Source: Candidatus Lachnoclostridium avicola
GTDB lineage: Bacteria; Bacillota; Clostridia; Lachnospirales; Lachnospiraceae
Direction: 5' to 3'
Assembly: GCA_019114465.1 (NCBI GenBank)
Contig: DXFM01000048.1
Coordinates: 1-64,000 of the forward strand
DNA: 64,000 nt
Below the pieces are notes generated by a model that worked only from the letters and a program-made list of their open reading frames with translations, was not told the origin of the DNA and searched no databases. A program made the translations under genes and the position numbers. This document shows, piece by piece, positions 1 through 10,337 of this stretch (position 1 is the first letter of the stretch; each line of letters opens with the position of its first letter).

Positions 1-255
1 AGAAAACCGGCAGTTTCTCTGCCGGCTAAAGGGGGATAGTATGAAAAAGAATTTATGTAAAAAGGATCATCTCCTTGTTTGTGATTATAGGATACCGTTT
101 ACCTGTGACCAAACTGTGACCATTTTCTGAAAGCTTTGTGAAGGAATCTGGAAAAAAGTATAAAGCGGAACGGTTGAAATGGCGGGAAAAAGCCGGTATA
201 ATATCTGGAATACGAGATTGCAAAGAGCTGGCCCGGTCAGCGGAAAGGAAGGAAA

Positions 256-924
256 ATGGAACACGGTGATGTGAGGAAAGTTTTGGATCAGATCAAGGGA
301 CAGGAAGTATTTGAGAAGAACATGAAGCGGCCGGACTGTGTGATTCTGGACAGCGAGTACTGCAGCATGGGACGGATGGTTGCCGTGAAGGCCTGCGAGG
401 GAACTGCCTATACCTACTATGACGCCTCCCTTCTTCTGGATCTGCTTCCGGAGGAGAGGGAACAGAAGGAAAAGATTCTGGAATACGACGCGGTTCTGGC
501 CGGCTGGAAGGGGACTGCACAGGAGCTGGCAGAAGATCCGGAGTTTCAGAGAATCTCCGGAATCTACCGGAAAGCGGTGAAGGCGGCGCTGGAAAAGGGC
601 CCCTGTCTGATCCATGAGCGGGGAATCCGGGAAGACGTGGAGGCCATGGGGTACTCCTGCCTCAGCGCCATCACCTACGGTACGGTTCAGGAAAACAAGA
701 GAATCCGTGCCAGGGTAACTCCCGACTACGCTGGTCTGGAGACAGATGGGGAGCTGGACCAGATCATTGCCGCCGAGGACAAAAAGAGACGGCTGTACCA
801 TGACGGGCTGAGCCGGAAGCCCTGGGGAGCAAAGGAAACCTATGATCTGTGCGTCAATACGGAGATTCTGGGAAAAGAAACGGGAATCCGGCTGCTCCGC
901 CTCCTGCTGACGGGAGAAAACTGA
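256..924 (+). CDS. Cytidylate kinase-like family protein (divergent, degenerate P-loop)
   Basis: ORF with SD (ggaaggaaa). 'VILDSEYCSMGRMVAVKA..YTYYD' aligns with the 'ISREYGSGGREIA..YYD' N-terminus, and C-terminal 'YDLCVNTEILGKE' fits cytidylate kinase-like proteins. Confidence 0.6.
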   Translation: MEHGDVRKVLDQIKGQEVFEKNMKRPDCVILDSEYCSMGRMVAVKACEGTAYTYYDASLLLDLLPEEREQKEKILEYDAVLAGWKGTAQELAEDPEFQRISGIYRKAVKAALEKGPCLIHERGIREDVEAMGYSCLSAITYGTVQENKRIRARVTPDYAGLETDGELDQIIAAEDKKRRLYHDGLSRKPWGAKETYDLCVNTEILGKETGIRLLRLLLTGEN

Positions 925-959
925 TGATCTGAAATATGAGGATAAGGGAAGAGAGAGTT

Positions 960-1598
960 ATGACGAAAGAGGAACTGGCACTGGCGGTGATTGACCGCCT
1001 GAAAAAAGAATATCCGAATGCGGGCTGCACCCTGGATTATAATGAGGCATGGAAATTGCTGGTGAGCGTGCGTCTGGCGGCCCAGTGTACGGACGCCAGA
1101 GTGAATGTGGTGGTGGAAAAGCTGTATGAAAAATATCCGGACGTCAACGCCCTGGCGGACGCGGATGTGGATGACATTGAGGCGATTGTCAGACCCTGCG
1201 GACTGGGCCGCAGCAAGGCCAGGGACATCAGCGCCTGCATGAAGGTTCTGAGGGATGAGTACGGGGGAAAGGTTCCCGACGATTTCAACGCCCTGCTGAA
1301 GCTTCCCGGGGTGGGGAGAAAGAGCGCAAACTTGATCATGGGGGATGTATTTGGAAAGCCGGCTATTGTGACGGATACCCACTGCATCCGCCTGGTGAAC
1401 CGGATCGGCCTGGTGGACGGAATCAAGGAGCCGAAGAAGGTGGAGATGGCTCTCTGGAAACTGATTCCCCCGGAGGAAGGCAGTGATTTCTGCCACCGTC
1501 TGGTTTACCACGGACGGGATGTGTGTACGGCCCGGACAAAACCCCACTGTGACTGGTGCTGTCTGCAGGACATCTGCGGCAGAGTGGGAGTGGAGTGA
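960..1598 (+). CDS. nth: Endonuclease III
   Basis: HhH motif LLKLPGVGRKSANLIMGDVFGKPAIVTDTHCIRL and C-terminal Cys cluster (CTARTKPHCDWCCLQDIC). ATG at 960 preferred over the ORF-track start at 936. Confidence 0.95.
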   Translation: MTKEELALAVIDRLKKEYPNAGCTLDYNEAWKLLVSVRLAAQCTDARVNVVVEKLYEKYPDVNALADADVDDIEAIVRPCGLGRSKARDISACMKVLRDEYGGKVPDDFNALLKLPGVGRKSANLIMGDVFGKPAIVTDTHCIRLVNRIGLVDGIKEPKKVEMALWKLIPPEEGSDFCHRLVYHGRDVCTARTKPHCDWCCLQDICGRVGVE

Positions 1599-1741
1599 TA
1601 TCTGGAAAAAGAACAGGCGGCAGGAAAATATCCTGCCGCCAAATTGTACCATTTTCGGAGCAAATGTTCGTGTGGTATTTGGGTGTTCACCAGGCGCATA
1701 AATGTTGTTTTCCGGTGATATTATTTTGCATTTAACAATCA

Positions 1742-1789
1742 AAAAACCTCGTATTTATCAACAATTCCGCTTAAATACGAGGTTTTTTC
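1742..1789. terminator. Bidirectional intrinsic terminator between nth and the tRNAs
   Basis: AAAAAACCTCGTATTTA ... TAAATACGAGGTTTTTT inverted repeat with A-run and T-run on opposite sides. Confidence 0.85.
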
Positions 1790-1791
1790 AG

Positions 1792-1865
1792 TGGAAGCAA
1801 TGGGGCTCGAACCCATGACCTCTCGCGTGTGAGGCGAACGCTCATCCCAGCTGAGCTATGCTTCC
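1792..1865 (-). tRNA. tRNA-Val (anticodon CAC)
   Basis: Reverse complement folds as GGAAGCA/TA/GCTC..GAGC/TTCGC CTCACAC GCGAG/..GGGTTCGAGCCCC../TGCTTCC-A; anticodon CAC. Confidence 0.93.
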
Positions 1866-1928
1866 GAACGGTATGTATTATAGCACTCACTGGAAAAAAA
1901 TGCAAGTCCAAATTTTTCCGGAGTAAAA

Positions 1929-2001
1929 TGGAGACAACGGGATTCGAACCCGCGACCTTTGCGTTGCGAACGCAACGCTCTCCCAGCTGAGCTATGTCCC
2001 C
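1929..2001 (-). tRNA. tRNA-Ala (anticodon CGC)
   Basis: Reverse complement GGGGACATAGCTCAGCTGGGAGAGCGTTGCGTTCGCAACGCAA..GGTTCGAATCCC..TGTCTCC-A; anticodon CGC; G3:U70 alanine identity pair present. Confidence 0.93.
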
Positions 2002-2071
2002 TTTACCCATCTAGTATATCACTAAATGGGAAAAATGCAAGCAAAATAACAAAAAATATAAATTATTCCAA

Positions 2072-2698
2072 CTATTTTTTCTTTTTAACAATAGCCCTGG
2101 CCAGGCAGGTTTCGTAGCAGTTTCCGCAGTGAAGACAGTTTTCCTGGTTGATCACAGCCGGACGCCGGCTGATGTCGATGCACTTCTGGGGGCATTTGGA
2201 GTAGCAGAGGCGGCAGAGCACGCACCGGTCGGTGATGAAAAAGTATTCGCCCTCCTCTTCCATGCCTCCGAAAGAAAAGCTGTCCCGTTCAATGGGGCGT
2301 TTTGACAGGTCAAACCACTCTCCGGTCCCTTTATAGAGCTGGAATACTGTGAGATTTTCCCTGGATGGGCCGTCGGGATAGATGGATGCCATATAGGGAT
2401 TTTTTTCAAACAGCCTGGGAAGGGGGGCCTGTCCCAGCTCCCGTACGGTTCCCCTCAGGGTCAGGGAACGGCAGGAGAGAGTGTCCGTCCCCTTCATGCC
2501 GGTGACTGACAGAAAATTCTTTTTCGTGAGCCGTCTGTAAAAGCTTTTTCCTTTTGCGGTGAGAAAATAAATGCCATGGTCATCCCAGTCCATGATGTCA
2601 ATGACGCAGGTGACCGGCAGTCCGCTTTCATCCACAGTGGCGGCAACTGTGGAGTGGATTTCATCGGTCAGATATGAGAAATAGTCCCGTACTTCCAT
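2072..2698 (-). CDS. Pyridoxamine 5'-phosphate oxidase-like flavin-binding protein fused to a 2[4Fe-4S] ferredoxin domain
   Basis: N-terminal PPOX-like split barrel; C-terminal CVLCRLCYSKCPQKC and CLHCGNCYETC clusters. Confidence 0.8.
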   Translation of the reverse strand: MEVRDYFSYLTDEIHSTVAATVDESGLPVTCVIDIMDWDDHGIYFLTAKGKSFYRRLTKKNFLSVTGMKGTDTLSCRSLTLRGTVRELGQAPLPRLFEKNPYMASIYPDGPSRENLTVFQLYKGTGEWFDLSKRPIERDSFSFGGMEEEGEYFFITDRCVLCRLCYSKCPQKCIDISRRPAVINQENCLHCGNCYETCLARAIVKKKK

Positions 2699-2874
2699 AA
2701 ATACATTCCTCCTCGCCGTTCAGTATAACAGGGAAGGGCGTCAATGACAAGAAAAAAAGGAATCCATTATCAATTGCGCAGTCTGATAGAATGTGCTACA
2801 ATTGGAGAGACCGGGATTTGGAACGGAACCGGGCTGCCGCCGGCCGGCGGCGGCCGAAAGGAGAACGAACAGAT

Positions 2875-3744
2875 ATGAGTTTAGAAGCAAAATTACCGAA
2901 TGATACAGGATTTCACGGCCTTCTGGAGCGGCTGAGAACGGCTCCGGAGCTGTTTGCCCTGATGTCCGTGTGCACGAAGGAACCCTACGTCATCTGTGAT
3001 CCGGAGACCTTCGACGATGAGACGGAGCTGTTTTTTGACGAGGAGGATGCGAAGAAGGAGGCGGAGCGCCTGGCCGGAGAGAAGATTCCCGTCACGGTGA
3101 TAAAACTGGAAAACAGCCAGATGCTTCCCTTCTACACCAGCCTGTACACCATGGGCATCAATGCGCTGCTGGTCTGCGAGGAAGACGAGAAGACCATGGT
3201 GCAGCTGACGGATTTTGTGAGAAGAAAGAAAAATGAGGAGATTCCCGAGGGAAAGGTGTGGGTGGAAAATCCCGCCCTTCATCTGACGGCTCTCTATTTC
3301 CTTCAGGAGGCAAGAAGGAAACCGGCTCAGGAGATGAGCGAGGAGACGAAGGGAATGCAGGAGGAACTGCTGGCCCATTTTACCCAGGGAAGGTACATTT
3401 TCCCCATCCGCAAGGACGGCAAGGGAGTGCCGCTGGCACGCCTGGGCAACGGGGATACCTATCAGCCGATTTTTACGGATATTCTGGAATTCCAGAAATT
3501 TAATAAAGATGACCAGCTGAAGGGAGTGGTGGTGGATGCCGCGAAGATCCCCCAGGTGCTGTCCAGCGAGGCAAAGGGTGTGCTGTTAAACCTGATGGGA
3601 ATTAATCTTCCCCTGCCCATCCGGAGAAAAACTCCGGCGGGAGCTGCGGGAGCAGCTGCATCCGGCCAGGCCCCGGCTGATACTGCGTCCCCGAAGGAAA
3701 ACGGGACGGAGGAGAAGGCCCCGGCAGAGGAAAAACAACAGTAG
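2875..3744 (+). CDS. SseB family protein
   Basis: 'ALLVCEEDEKTMVQLTDF' and 'YIFPIRKDGKGVPLARLGNGDTYQPIFTDILEFQKFN' fit SseB N/C domains; ATG at 2875 with upstream gaaaggag. Confidence 0.75.
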   Translation: MSLEAKLPNDTGFHGLLERLRTAPELFALMSVCTKEPYVICDPETFDDETELFFDEEDAKKEAERLAGEKIPVTVIKLENSQMLPFYTSLYTMGINALLVCEEDEKTMVQLTDFVRRKKNEEIPEGKVWVENPALHLTALYFLQEARRKPAQEMSEETKGMQEELLAHFTQGRYIFPIRKDGKGVPLARLGNGDTYQPIFTDILEFQKFNKDDQLKGVVVDAAKIPQVLSSEAKGVLLNLMGINLPLPIRRKTPAGAAGAAASGQAPADTASPKENGTEEKAPAEEKQQ

Positions 3745-3762
3745 AAAATGTGTCAGAAATCA

Positions 3763-3818
3763 GCGCGGAAGAAGGACCGCCCCCAGGTGGGCGGGATTCT
3801 TTTCCGCGCGTTTTTTAT
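3763..3818 (+). terminator. Intrinsic terminator after the SseB-family gene
   Basis: GCGCGGAA..CCGCCC..GGGCGG..TTCCGCGC followed by TTTTTTATTT. Confidence 0.8.
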
Positions 3819-4015
3819 TTGCTGTGAAGGCCGCGGCCTGGAGGCGGTTTCCGTGATCTGCAAATCCGGTCGGCGCTGTTTGCTGGACCAAGGAGTATTA
3901 CAGAGGAAAATTGTAGAAACCGCCCCAGCCCTTTCCTAATGGTTTTCCGGTCATTCTATGATATGATGATTTTGTAACAAAAATGTAATATTTATGTAAA
4001 ACAGGAGAACATATC

Positions 4016-4768
4016 ATGAAAAAAATATGGAATCGCATACTTATGACGGCTGCGGCAGTGGTTATGGCGGGAAGCTGGACGATCCCCGCCCAGGGAGCGT
4101 ATGTCTCCTTTCCGGTTTCCGGGGGAGGCGTGGTGATTGCGGGAGGCAGCGGACTGGACGGGCTGGAAAACTGGAAGGATCTGGCAGACCGGATCGGCGC
4201 CGTCCTCGGGGAAAACTGCGGAAACTGGCAGCCCGGGAGGCCGGAAGAGCCGGAGATCCCGAACTGGCCTGGGACGCCGGAGATCCCGGACCGGCCTGGG
4301 ACGCCGGAGATCCCGGACCGCCCGGAGACGCCGGGGGAGCCGAACCAGCCAGAGATCCCGGACCAGCCCGGCTCCGGGGAGACGGGAACAGTGGATGAGT
4401 TCACCGTGGAAGTAGTGCGCCTAGTGAATCAGGAGAGGGAGAAGGCGGGACTTTCTCCGCTGACTGTAAATGCGCAGGCGGCGGAAGCAGCCCAGGTGCG
4501 GGCCGGAGAAATCGAGAATTTGTTTTCCCACACCAGGCCGGATGGAACCAGCTTTGTGACGGCTCTTCAGGAGGCAGGAGTCTCCTACAGGGGAGCCGGG
4601 GAGAACATCGCCTACGGCCAGAAGACTCCGGAGCAGGTGATGGAGGGGTGGATGAACAGTCAGGGCCACCGGGCCAATATTTTAAATCCCAACTTCACGG
4701 CCATCGGAGTGGGACATTATCAGAACAGCCGGGGCGTGAGCTATTGGACCCAGCTGTTTGTCCGCTGA
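4016..4768 (+). CDS. Secreted CAP/SCP-PR1 domain protein (YkwD-like) with Pro-rich linker
   Basis: Signal peptide MKKIWNRILMTAAAVVMAGSWTIPAQG; CAP motifs 'LVNQEREKAGLSPL', 'RAGEIENLFSHTRPDGTSF', 'GENIAYGQKTPEQVMEGWMNSQGHRANILNPNFTAIGVG'. Confidence 0.92.
   Translation: MKKIWNRILMTAAAVVMAGSWTIPAQGAYVSFPVSGGGVVIAGGSGLDGLENWKDLADRIGAVLGENCGNWQPGRPEEPEIPNWPGTPEIPDRPGTPEIPDRPETPGEPNQPEIPDQPGSGETGTVDEFTVEVVRLVNQEREKAGLSPLTVNAQAAEAAQVRAGEIENLFSHTRPDGTSFVTALQEAGVSYRGAGENIAYGQKTPEQVMEGWMNSQGHRANILNPNFTAIGVGHYQNSRGVSYWTQLFVR
4250..4330 (+). repeat. 27-bp tandem repeat (about 3 copies) encoding the PEIPxxPGT linker
   Basis: ccggagatcccg.. begins at 4250, 4277 and 4304; encodes (PEIPDRPGT)n. Confidence 0.85.
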
Positions 4769-4913
4769 CTCTAAGGGAAACGGTCAATTTATGCCTCTGT
4801 CTAAAAGATGCACAATTACAGGGGCTTTTACAGATTGAAATCCGAAAAAATTACATATAGATGCAAAAATAACCGACAAATCCTCGAATTATTCCGAAAG
4901 TTTATGCACAATT

Positions 4914-4940
4914 TTAGCACTCGGCCATTGACAGTGCTAA
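4914..4940. promoter_or_regulatory. CIRCE operator (HrcA) overlapping the hsp20 promoter
   Basis: TTAGCACTC-N9-CAGTGCTAA, one mismatch to the CIRCE consensus; overlaps TTGACA (4928-4933), 16-bp spacer, TATAAT (4950-4955). Confidence 0.88.
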
Positions 4941-5026
4941 AAGCAGTGGTATAATAAAGACGTAAAAAAGAAAAGGACCTGAATGGTTACGATAACATAG
5001 GAATGATCTTGAAGGAGGAATGAGTT

Positions 5027-5476
5027 ATGTTATATGTACCGAGTTTATTCAGTGAGAATTTAATGGATGATTGGATGGATGATTTTGAGTCAGAATTTTT
5101 TGGCAGAAAGAATCCTCTTTACGGCAAACATGCCAAAAATATGATGAAGACCGATGTGAAGGAAACGGAGAACGGCTATGAAGTGGCTGTGGATCTTCCG
5201 GGATTTAAGAAAGACGAGATCAGCCTGGAACTGAAGGACGGCTACCTTACCATCACTGCCAGCAAGGGACTGGACAAAGATGAAGAGGACAAGAAGGGCC
5301 GCATGATCCGTCAGGAGAGATATGCGGGAGCCATGAGCAGAAGCTTCTACGTGGGCGACGGCATCACCGAGGAAGATGTAAAGGCTAAATTTGAAAACGG
5401 CGTGCTGATGCTGGATATTCCGAAGAAGGAAGAAAAACCTCAGGAGCCGGAGCGGAAACTGATCACCATTGAATAA
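5027..5476 (+). CDS. Hsp20/alpha-crystallin family small heat shock protein
   Basis: ACD motifs 'DVKETENGYEVAVDLPGFKKDEISLELKDGYLTITA' and 'ENGVLMLDIPKKE'. Confidence 0.93.
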   Translation: MLYVPSLFSENLMDDWMDDFESEFFGRKNPLYGKHAKNMMKTDVKETENGYEVAVDLPGFKKDEISLELKDGYLTITASKGLDKDEEDKKGRMIRQERYAGAMSRSFYVGDGITEEDVKAKFENGVLMLDIPKKEEKPQEPERKLITIE

Positions 5477-5507
5477 TAGACGGCGGGAAGAGCGGAGATT
5501 TCGCAAA

Positions 5508-5533
5508 AAGAGCGGAAGCTCCGCTCTTTTTTT
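5508..5533 (+). terminator. Intrinsic terminator after hsp20
   Basis: AGAGCGGA-AGC-TCCGCTCT followed by TTTTTTT. Confidence 0.85.
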
Positions 5534-5619
5534 GCCCATTTTCCGCAAATCCCCTTTGCGTTGGGGCGGCTCCAGGTTATAATCGGTTCCAGGACCGGCG
5601 GAGGGAAGGGAGGAGAGAC

Positions 5620-6504
5620 ATGCACGATATATGGAATCCCTGGCATGGGTGCGTAAAGTGCAGCGAGGGCTGCAAAAACTGTTATATGTACTATCTTGAC
5701 CGGCAGCGGGGACAGAGCGGCGCCCAGATCTACAAAACAGATAATTTCAGCTATCCTCTGAAGAAGGACCGGAAGGGAAAATATAAGGTGCAGAGCGGGG
5801 AGCAGATCCGGGTGTGCATGACGTCGGACTTTTTTCTGGAGGAAGCGGACCGGTGGAGGCCGGAGGCGTGGGAGATCATGAGAAGCCGTCCCGACGTGGT
5901 CTTTTTTCTCCTGACCAAACGTCCCGGCCGGGTGAGGGAATGCCTTCCGCCCCGGTGGGGAGACGGCTGGGAAAACATATTTTTCCATGTGACCTGTGAA
6001 AATCAGCGGCGGGCGGATGAGCGAATTCCCCTTCTGCTGGATCTGCCGTTTAAGCACAAGGGCATCATGTGCGCGCCGCTGATCGGACCGGTGACGATGA
6101 AAACCTATCTGGAGACGGGGCAGATAGAACAGGTGATCTGCGGCGGCGAGAATTACGGAGGAGCAAGGCCCTGCGACTTTGACTGGGTAAAATCGCTGCA
6201 GGGGGAGTGCGTGGACCGGGGCGTTACGTTCTGCTTTATAGAAACCGGATCGGTGTTTATCAAGGACGGGCGGAGGTACGACCTTCCCGGCAAGCAGGTG
6301 CAGAGTCTGATGGCCCACAAATCTGGGATGAACTATCAGGGCCGTCCCATCCGGTTCCGGCTGACGGATGTCTATGGGAGAGAACTGTCTCCGGCCCAGC
6401 TGTATCAGCCCCATTTCAGAGAAACCTGCGCCTCCTGCGGCAGCCGACTGATCTGCAGCGGCTGTTTTGACTGCGGAAAATGCGGCCGTCCAGAAAGCTA
6501 TTGA
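5620..6504 (+). CDS. DUF5131 (phage Gp37/Gp68-like) family protein
   Basis: 'IWNPWHGCVKCSEGCKNCYMYYLDRQRG' N-terminal Cys signature and 'GGENYGGARPCDFDWVKSL'. Confidence 0.8.
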   Translation: MHDIWNPWHGCVKCSEGCKNCYMYYLDRQRGQSGAQIYKTDNFSYPLKKDRKGKYKVQSGEQIRVCMTSDFFLEEADRWRPEAWEIMRSRPDVVFFLLTKRPGRVRECLPPRWGDGWENIFFHVTCENQRRADERIPLLLDLPFKHKGIMCAPLIGPVTMKTYLETGQIEQVICGGENYGGARPCDFDWVKSLQGECVDRGVTFCFIETGSVFIKDGRRYDLPGKQVQSLMAHKSGMNYQGRPIRFRLTDVYGRELSPAQLYQPHFRETCASCGSRLICSGCFDCGKCGRPESY

Positions 6505-6529
6505 CAGAGGCTGCCCCGGGTGCTAGGAT
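6501..6529 (+). promoter_or_regulatory. Sigma-70-type promoter of thiC leader
   Basis: TTGACA (6501-6506), 17-bp spacer, TAGGAT (6524-6529); the -35 overlaps the stop codon of the DUF5131 gene. Confidence 0.65.
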
Positions 6530-6540
6530 TAACATATAAC

Positions 6541-6622
6541 AGGGAGCTCGTTTGCGGGCTGAGAGGAAGTCATCCAACTTCGACCTATATCACCTGATTT
6601 GGGTAATGCCAACGTAGGGAAA
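6541..6622 (+). ncRNA. TPP riboswitch (THI element)
   Basis: Core 'gggctgagagg...gaccta..cacctgatttgggtaatgccaacgtaggga' directly upstream of thiC. Confidence 0.95.
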
Positions 6623-6643
6623 TATGCGACGGAAATTCAGCGG

Positions 6644-6672
6644 TCTGCGCCATACGTGGCGCAGATTTTTTT
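6644..6672 (+). terminator. Riboswitch-associated transcription terminator
   Basis: TCTGCGCCA-TACG-TGGCGCAGA followed by TTTTTTT between the aptamer and thiC. Confidence 0.88.
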
Positions 6673-6764
6673 GTAAAAATATCCTGGTTTTGGAAGGTGC
6701 GGGAGAAGGCTGGCGGCGGCGTTTCAGGAGGAGACGGCTCCCCATACAGGAAGGGAGAAACGGT

Positions 6765-8072
6765 ATGAGCTATACGACGCAGATGGATGCCGCCAGACAG
6801 GGCATTCTCACAAGGGAACTGAAAATCGTGGCGGAGAAAGAAGGCTGGGCTCCGGAGGAGCTGATGAAGCTGGTGGCGGAGGGAAAGGTGGCCATTCCCG
6901 CCAACCGTCTCCACACCTGCCTGGATCCCAACGGCATCGGATCCATGCTGAAGACGAAGATCAACGTCAATCTGGGCACCTCCAGGGACTGCAGGGATCT
7001 GGACATGGAGCTGGCGAAGGTGAACCGGGCGGTGGAAATGGGGGCTGAGTCCATTATGGATTTAAGTTCCTGGGGAGATACCAGGACATTCCGCCGGAAG
7101 CTGACGGCGGAGTGCCCGGCCATCATCGGGACAGTGCCTATTTATGACGCGGTGGTGTACTACCACAAGCCGTTAAAAGAGATCACGGCGGAGGAGTGGC
7201 TGCAGATCGTGGAGATGCACGCGAAGGACGGAGTGGATTTCATGACCATCCATGTGGGCATCAACCGCCGAACGGCGGACCGGTTCAAGCAGGCCAGGAG
7301 ACTGACCAACATTGTGTCCAGGGGCGGATCCATCATCTTTGCCTGGATGGAGATGACCGGGGAGGAAAATCCCTTTTATGCTCAGTTTGACCGGATCCTG
7401 GACATCTGCCGGGAGTATGACGTGACCCTGAGCCTGGGGGATGCCTGCCGTCCCGGATGTCTGGCGGACGCCTCCGACATTTCCCAGGTGGAGGAACTGG
7501 TGACTCTGGGAGAACTGACGGCCAGAGCCTGGAAAAAGGATGTGCAGGTGATCGTGGAAGGACCGGGACATATGCCTTTGGATCAGATCGCAGCCAATAT
7601 GAAGCTGCAGCAGACCATCTGCAAGGGGGCTCCCTTCTATGTGCTGGGACCGCTGGTGACGGATGTGGCGCCTGGATACGACCACATTACCGCTGCCATC
7701 GGCGGAGCGGTGGCGGCAGCGGCAGGAGCTTCCTTCCTCTGCTATGTGACGCCGGCGGAACATCTGCGTCTGCCGGATGAGGAGGATGTGAAGGAGGGCA
7801 TCATCGCTTCGAAGATCGCTGCCCATGCTGCCGACATCGCCAAAGGCGTAAAGGGGGCGAGACAGTGGGATGACCAGATGAGCAAAGCCAGAAAGGAGCT
7901 GGACTGGGAGACTATGTTCCAGCTGTCTGTGGATCCGGAGAAGGCCAGAAGATACCGGGCGTCAGCCAAGCCGGAAAAGGAGGATACCTGCTCCATGTGC
8001 GGCAATTTCTGCGCGGTGAAGAACATGAACCGGATTCTGGACGGGGAGATCGTCAGCATTTTTGATGAATGA
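6765..8072 (+). CDS. thiC: Phosphomethylpyrimidine synthase ThiC
   Basis: '[20 protein letters not shown]', '[16 protein letters not shown]', C-terminal CSMCGNFC cluster. ATG at 6765 chosen; ORF-track start at 6624 overlaps the terminator. Confidence 0.96.
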   Translation: MSYTTQMDAARQGILTRELKIVAEKEGWAPEELMKLVAEGKVAIPANRLHTCLDPNGIGSMLKTKINVNLGTSRDCRDLDMELAKVNRAVEMGAESIMDLSSWGDTRTFRRKLTAECPAIIGTVPIYDAVVYYHKPLKEITAEEWLQIVEMHAKDGVDFMTIHVGINRRTADRFKQARRLTNIVSRGGSIIFAWMEMTGEENPFYAQFDRILDICREYDVTLSLGDACRPGCLADASDISQVEELVTLGELTARAWKKDVQVIVEGPGHMPLDQIAANMKLQQTICKGAPFYVLGPLVTDVAPGYDHITAAIGGAVAAAAGASFLCYVTPAEHLRLPDEEDVKEGIIASKIAAHAADIAKGVKGARQWDDQMSKARKELDWETMFQLSVDPEKARRYRASAKPEKEDTCSMCGNFCAVKNMNRILDGEIVSIFDE

Positions 8073-8159
8073 CAGCCGGCGGGACAATCCGCCAAAAAAG
8101 AGTTTGGAACGACTAACTTTTTTCTTGACAGCCATCCGCTGCCATGGTATCCTACTAAT

Positions 8160-8177
8160 AGTTAGTGATAACTAACT
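8160..8177. promoter_or_regulatory. Palindromic operator candidate upstream of eno
   Basis: AGTTAGT-GATA-ACTAACT, just downstream of TTGACA (8125-8130) - 18 bp - TATCCT (8149-8154). Confidence 0.7.
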
Positions 8178-8270
8178 TCTGTGAATAAATCCTAAACCGT
8201 CGCCAGGGACTGCCTATACCGCTTCCTGGCGACAAACTCCGTAAAGGGACGAAAAGTGAGAAAAAAATGA

Positions 8271-9587
<1,317 letters not shown>

Positions 9588-9618
9588 TAAGGAGGACGGC
9601 CCGGGAGGCCGGCAGCAG

Positions 9619-9648
9619 ACAGCCGCGGTGTGGATCCGCGGCTGTTTT
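9619..9648 (+). terminator. Intrinsic terminator after eno
   Basis: ACAGCCGCGG-N7-CCGCGGCTGT followed by TTT. Confidence 0.7.
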
Positions 9649-9726
9649 CGCGTTAGAGAAAAAATGCAGGAGACAAATTTGATTCCTGCTTGACAAAAAT
9701 CGGGAGTTTGGTATACTTAACTCATT

Positions 9727-9744
9727 AGTTAGTTTTAACTAACC
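9727..9744. promoter_or_regulatory. Palindromic operator candidate upstream of ahpC
   Basis: AGTTAGTTTTAACTAACC, identical at 15 of 18 positions to the eno operator; just downstream of TTGACA (9690-9695) - 16 bp - TATACT (9712-9717). Confidence 0.75.
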
Positions 9745-9773
9745 ACAAAAATTCTATCAGGAGGTGCTTTACC

Positions 9774-10337
9774 ATGTCTATGATCAACAAAGAAATCGGA
9801 GAATTTACGGCTCAGGCTTACTGGAACGGGGGGTTCCAGACGGTGACGAAGGAGAATGTGCTGGGAAAGTGGGCAGTATTTTTCTTCTATCCGGCGGACT
9901 TTACCTTTGTATGCCCCACGGAGCTGGAGGATCTGGCGGAAAAATACGAAGAGTTCAGAAAGATCGGCTGTGAGATCTATTCCGTCTCCTGCGACAGCCA
10001 CTATGTGCACAAGGCGTGGCACGACGCTTCTGACCGGATCAAAAAGATACAGTATCCCATGCTGGCTGATCCCAATCATGTGCTGGCAAAGGATTTCGAC
10101 GTGCTCATTGAGAGCGATGGGATGGCGGAGCGGGGAAGCTTTATTGTAAATCCCCAGGGAAAGATCGTGGCCTATGAGGTGACCGCGGGCAATGTGGGAC
10201 GGAATGCGGAAGAGCTGCTTCGGAGAGTCCAGGCCAGTCAGTTTGTGGCGGAGCACGGCGACCAGGTCTGCCCGGCCAAATGGCAGCCGGGGGCTGAGAC
10301 GTTAAAGCCCAGTCTGGATCTGGTGGGGCTGTTATGA
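9774..10337 (+). CDS. ahpC: Peroxiredoxin, alkyl hydroperoxide reductase subunit C
   Basis: 'FFFYPADFTFVCPTELEDLAEKYEEF' peroxidatic Cys and 'HGDQVCPAKWQPG' resolving Cys. Confidence 0.96.
   Translation: MSMINKEIGEFTAQAYWNGGFQTVTKENVLGKWAVFFFYPADFTFVCPTELEDLAEKYEEFRKIGCEIYSVSCDSHYVHKAWHDASDRIKKIQYPMLADPNHVLAKDFDVLIESDGMAERGSFIVNPQGKIVAYEVTAGNVGRNAEELLRRVQASQFVAEHGDQVCPAKWQPGAETLKPSLDLVGLL

Noticed and set aside
7-25. CCGGCAG..CTGCCGG hairpin and 29-aa ORF at 41-130
   Set aside because: Hairpin lacks a T-tract and upstream context is outside the window; the short ORF has no supporting evidence.
1771-2010. 79-aa minus-strand ORF
   Set aside because: Spans the two tRNA genes ('GDIAQLGERCVRNAKVAGSNP' is translated tRNA sequence).
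8083-8106. Hairpin GGCGG-GACAAT-CCGCC after thiC as a thiC terminator
   Set aside because: Followed by AAAAAA rather than T-run on the + strand; only weakly supported.
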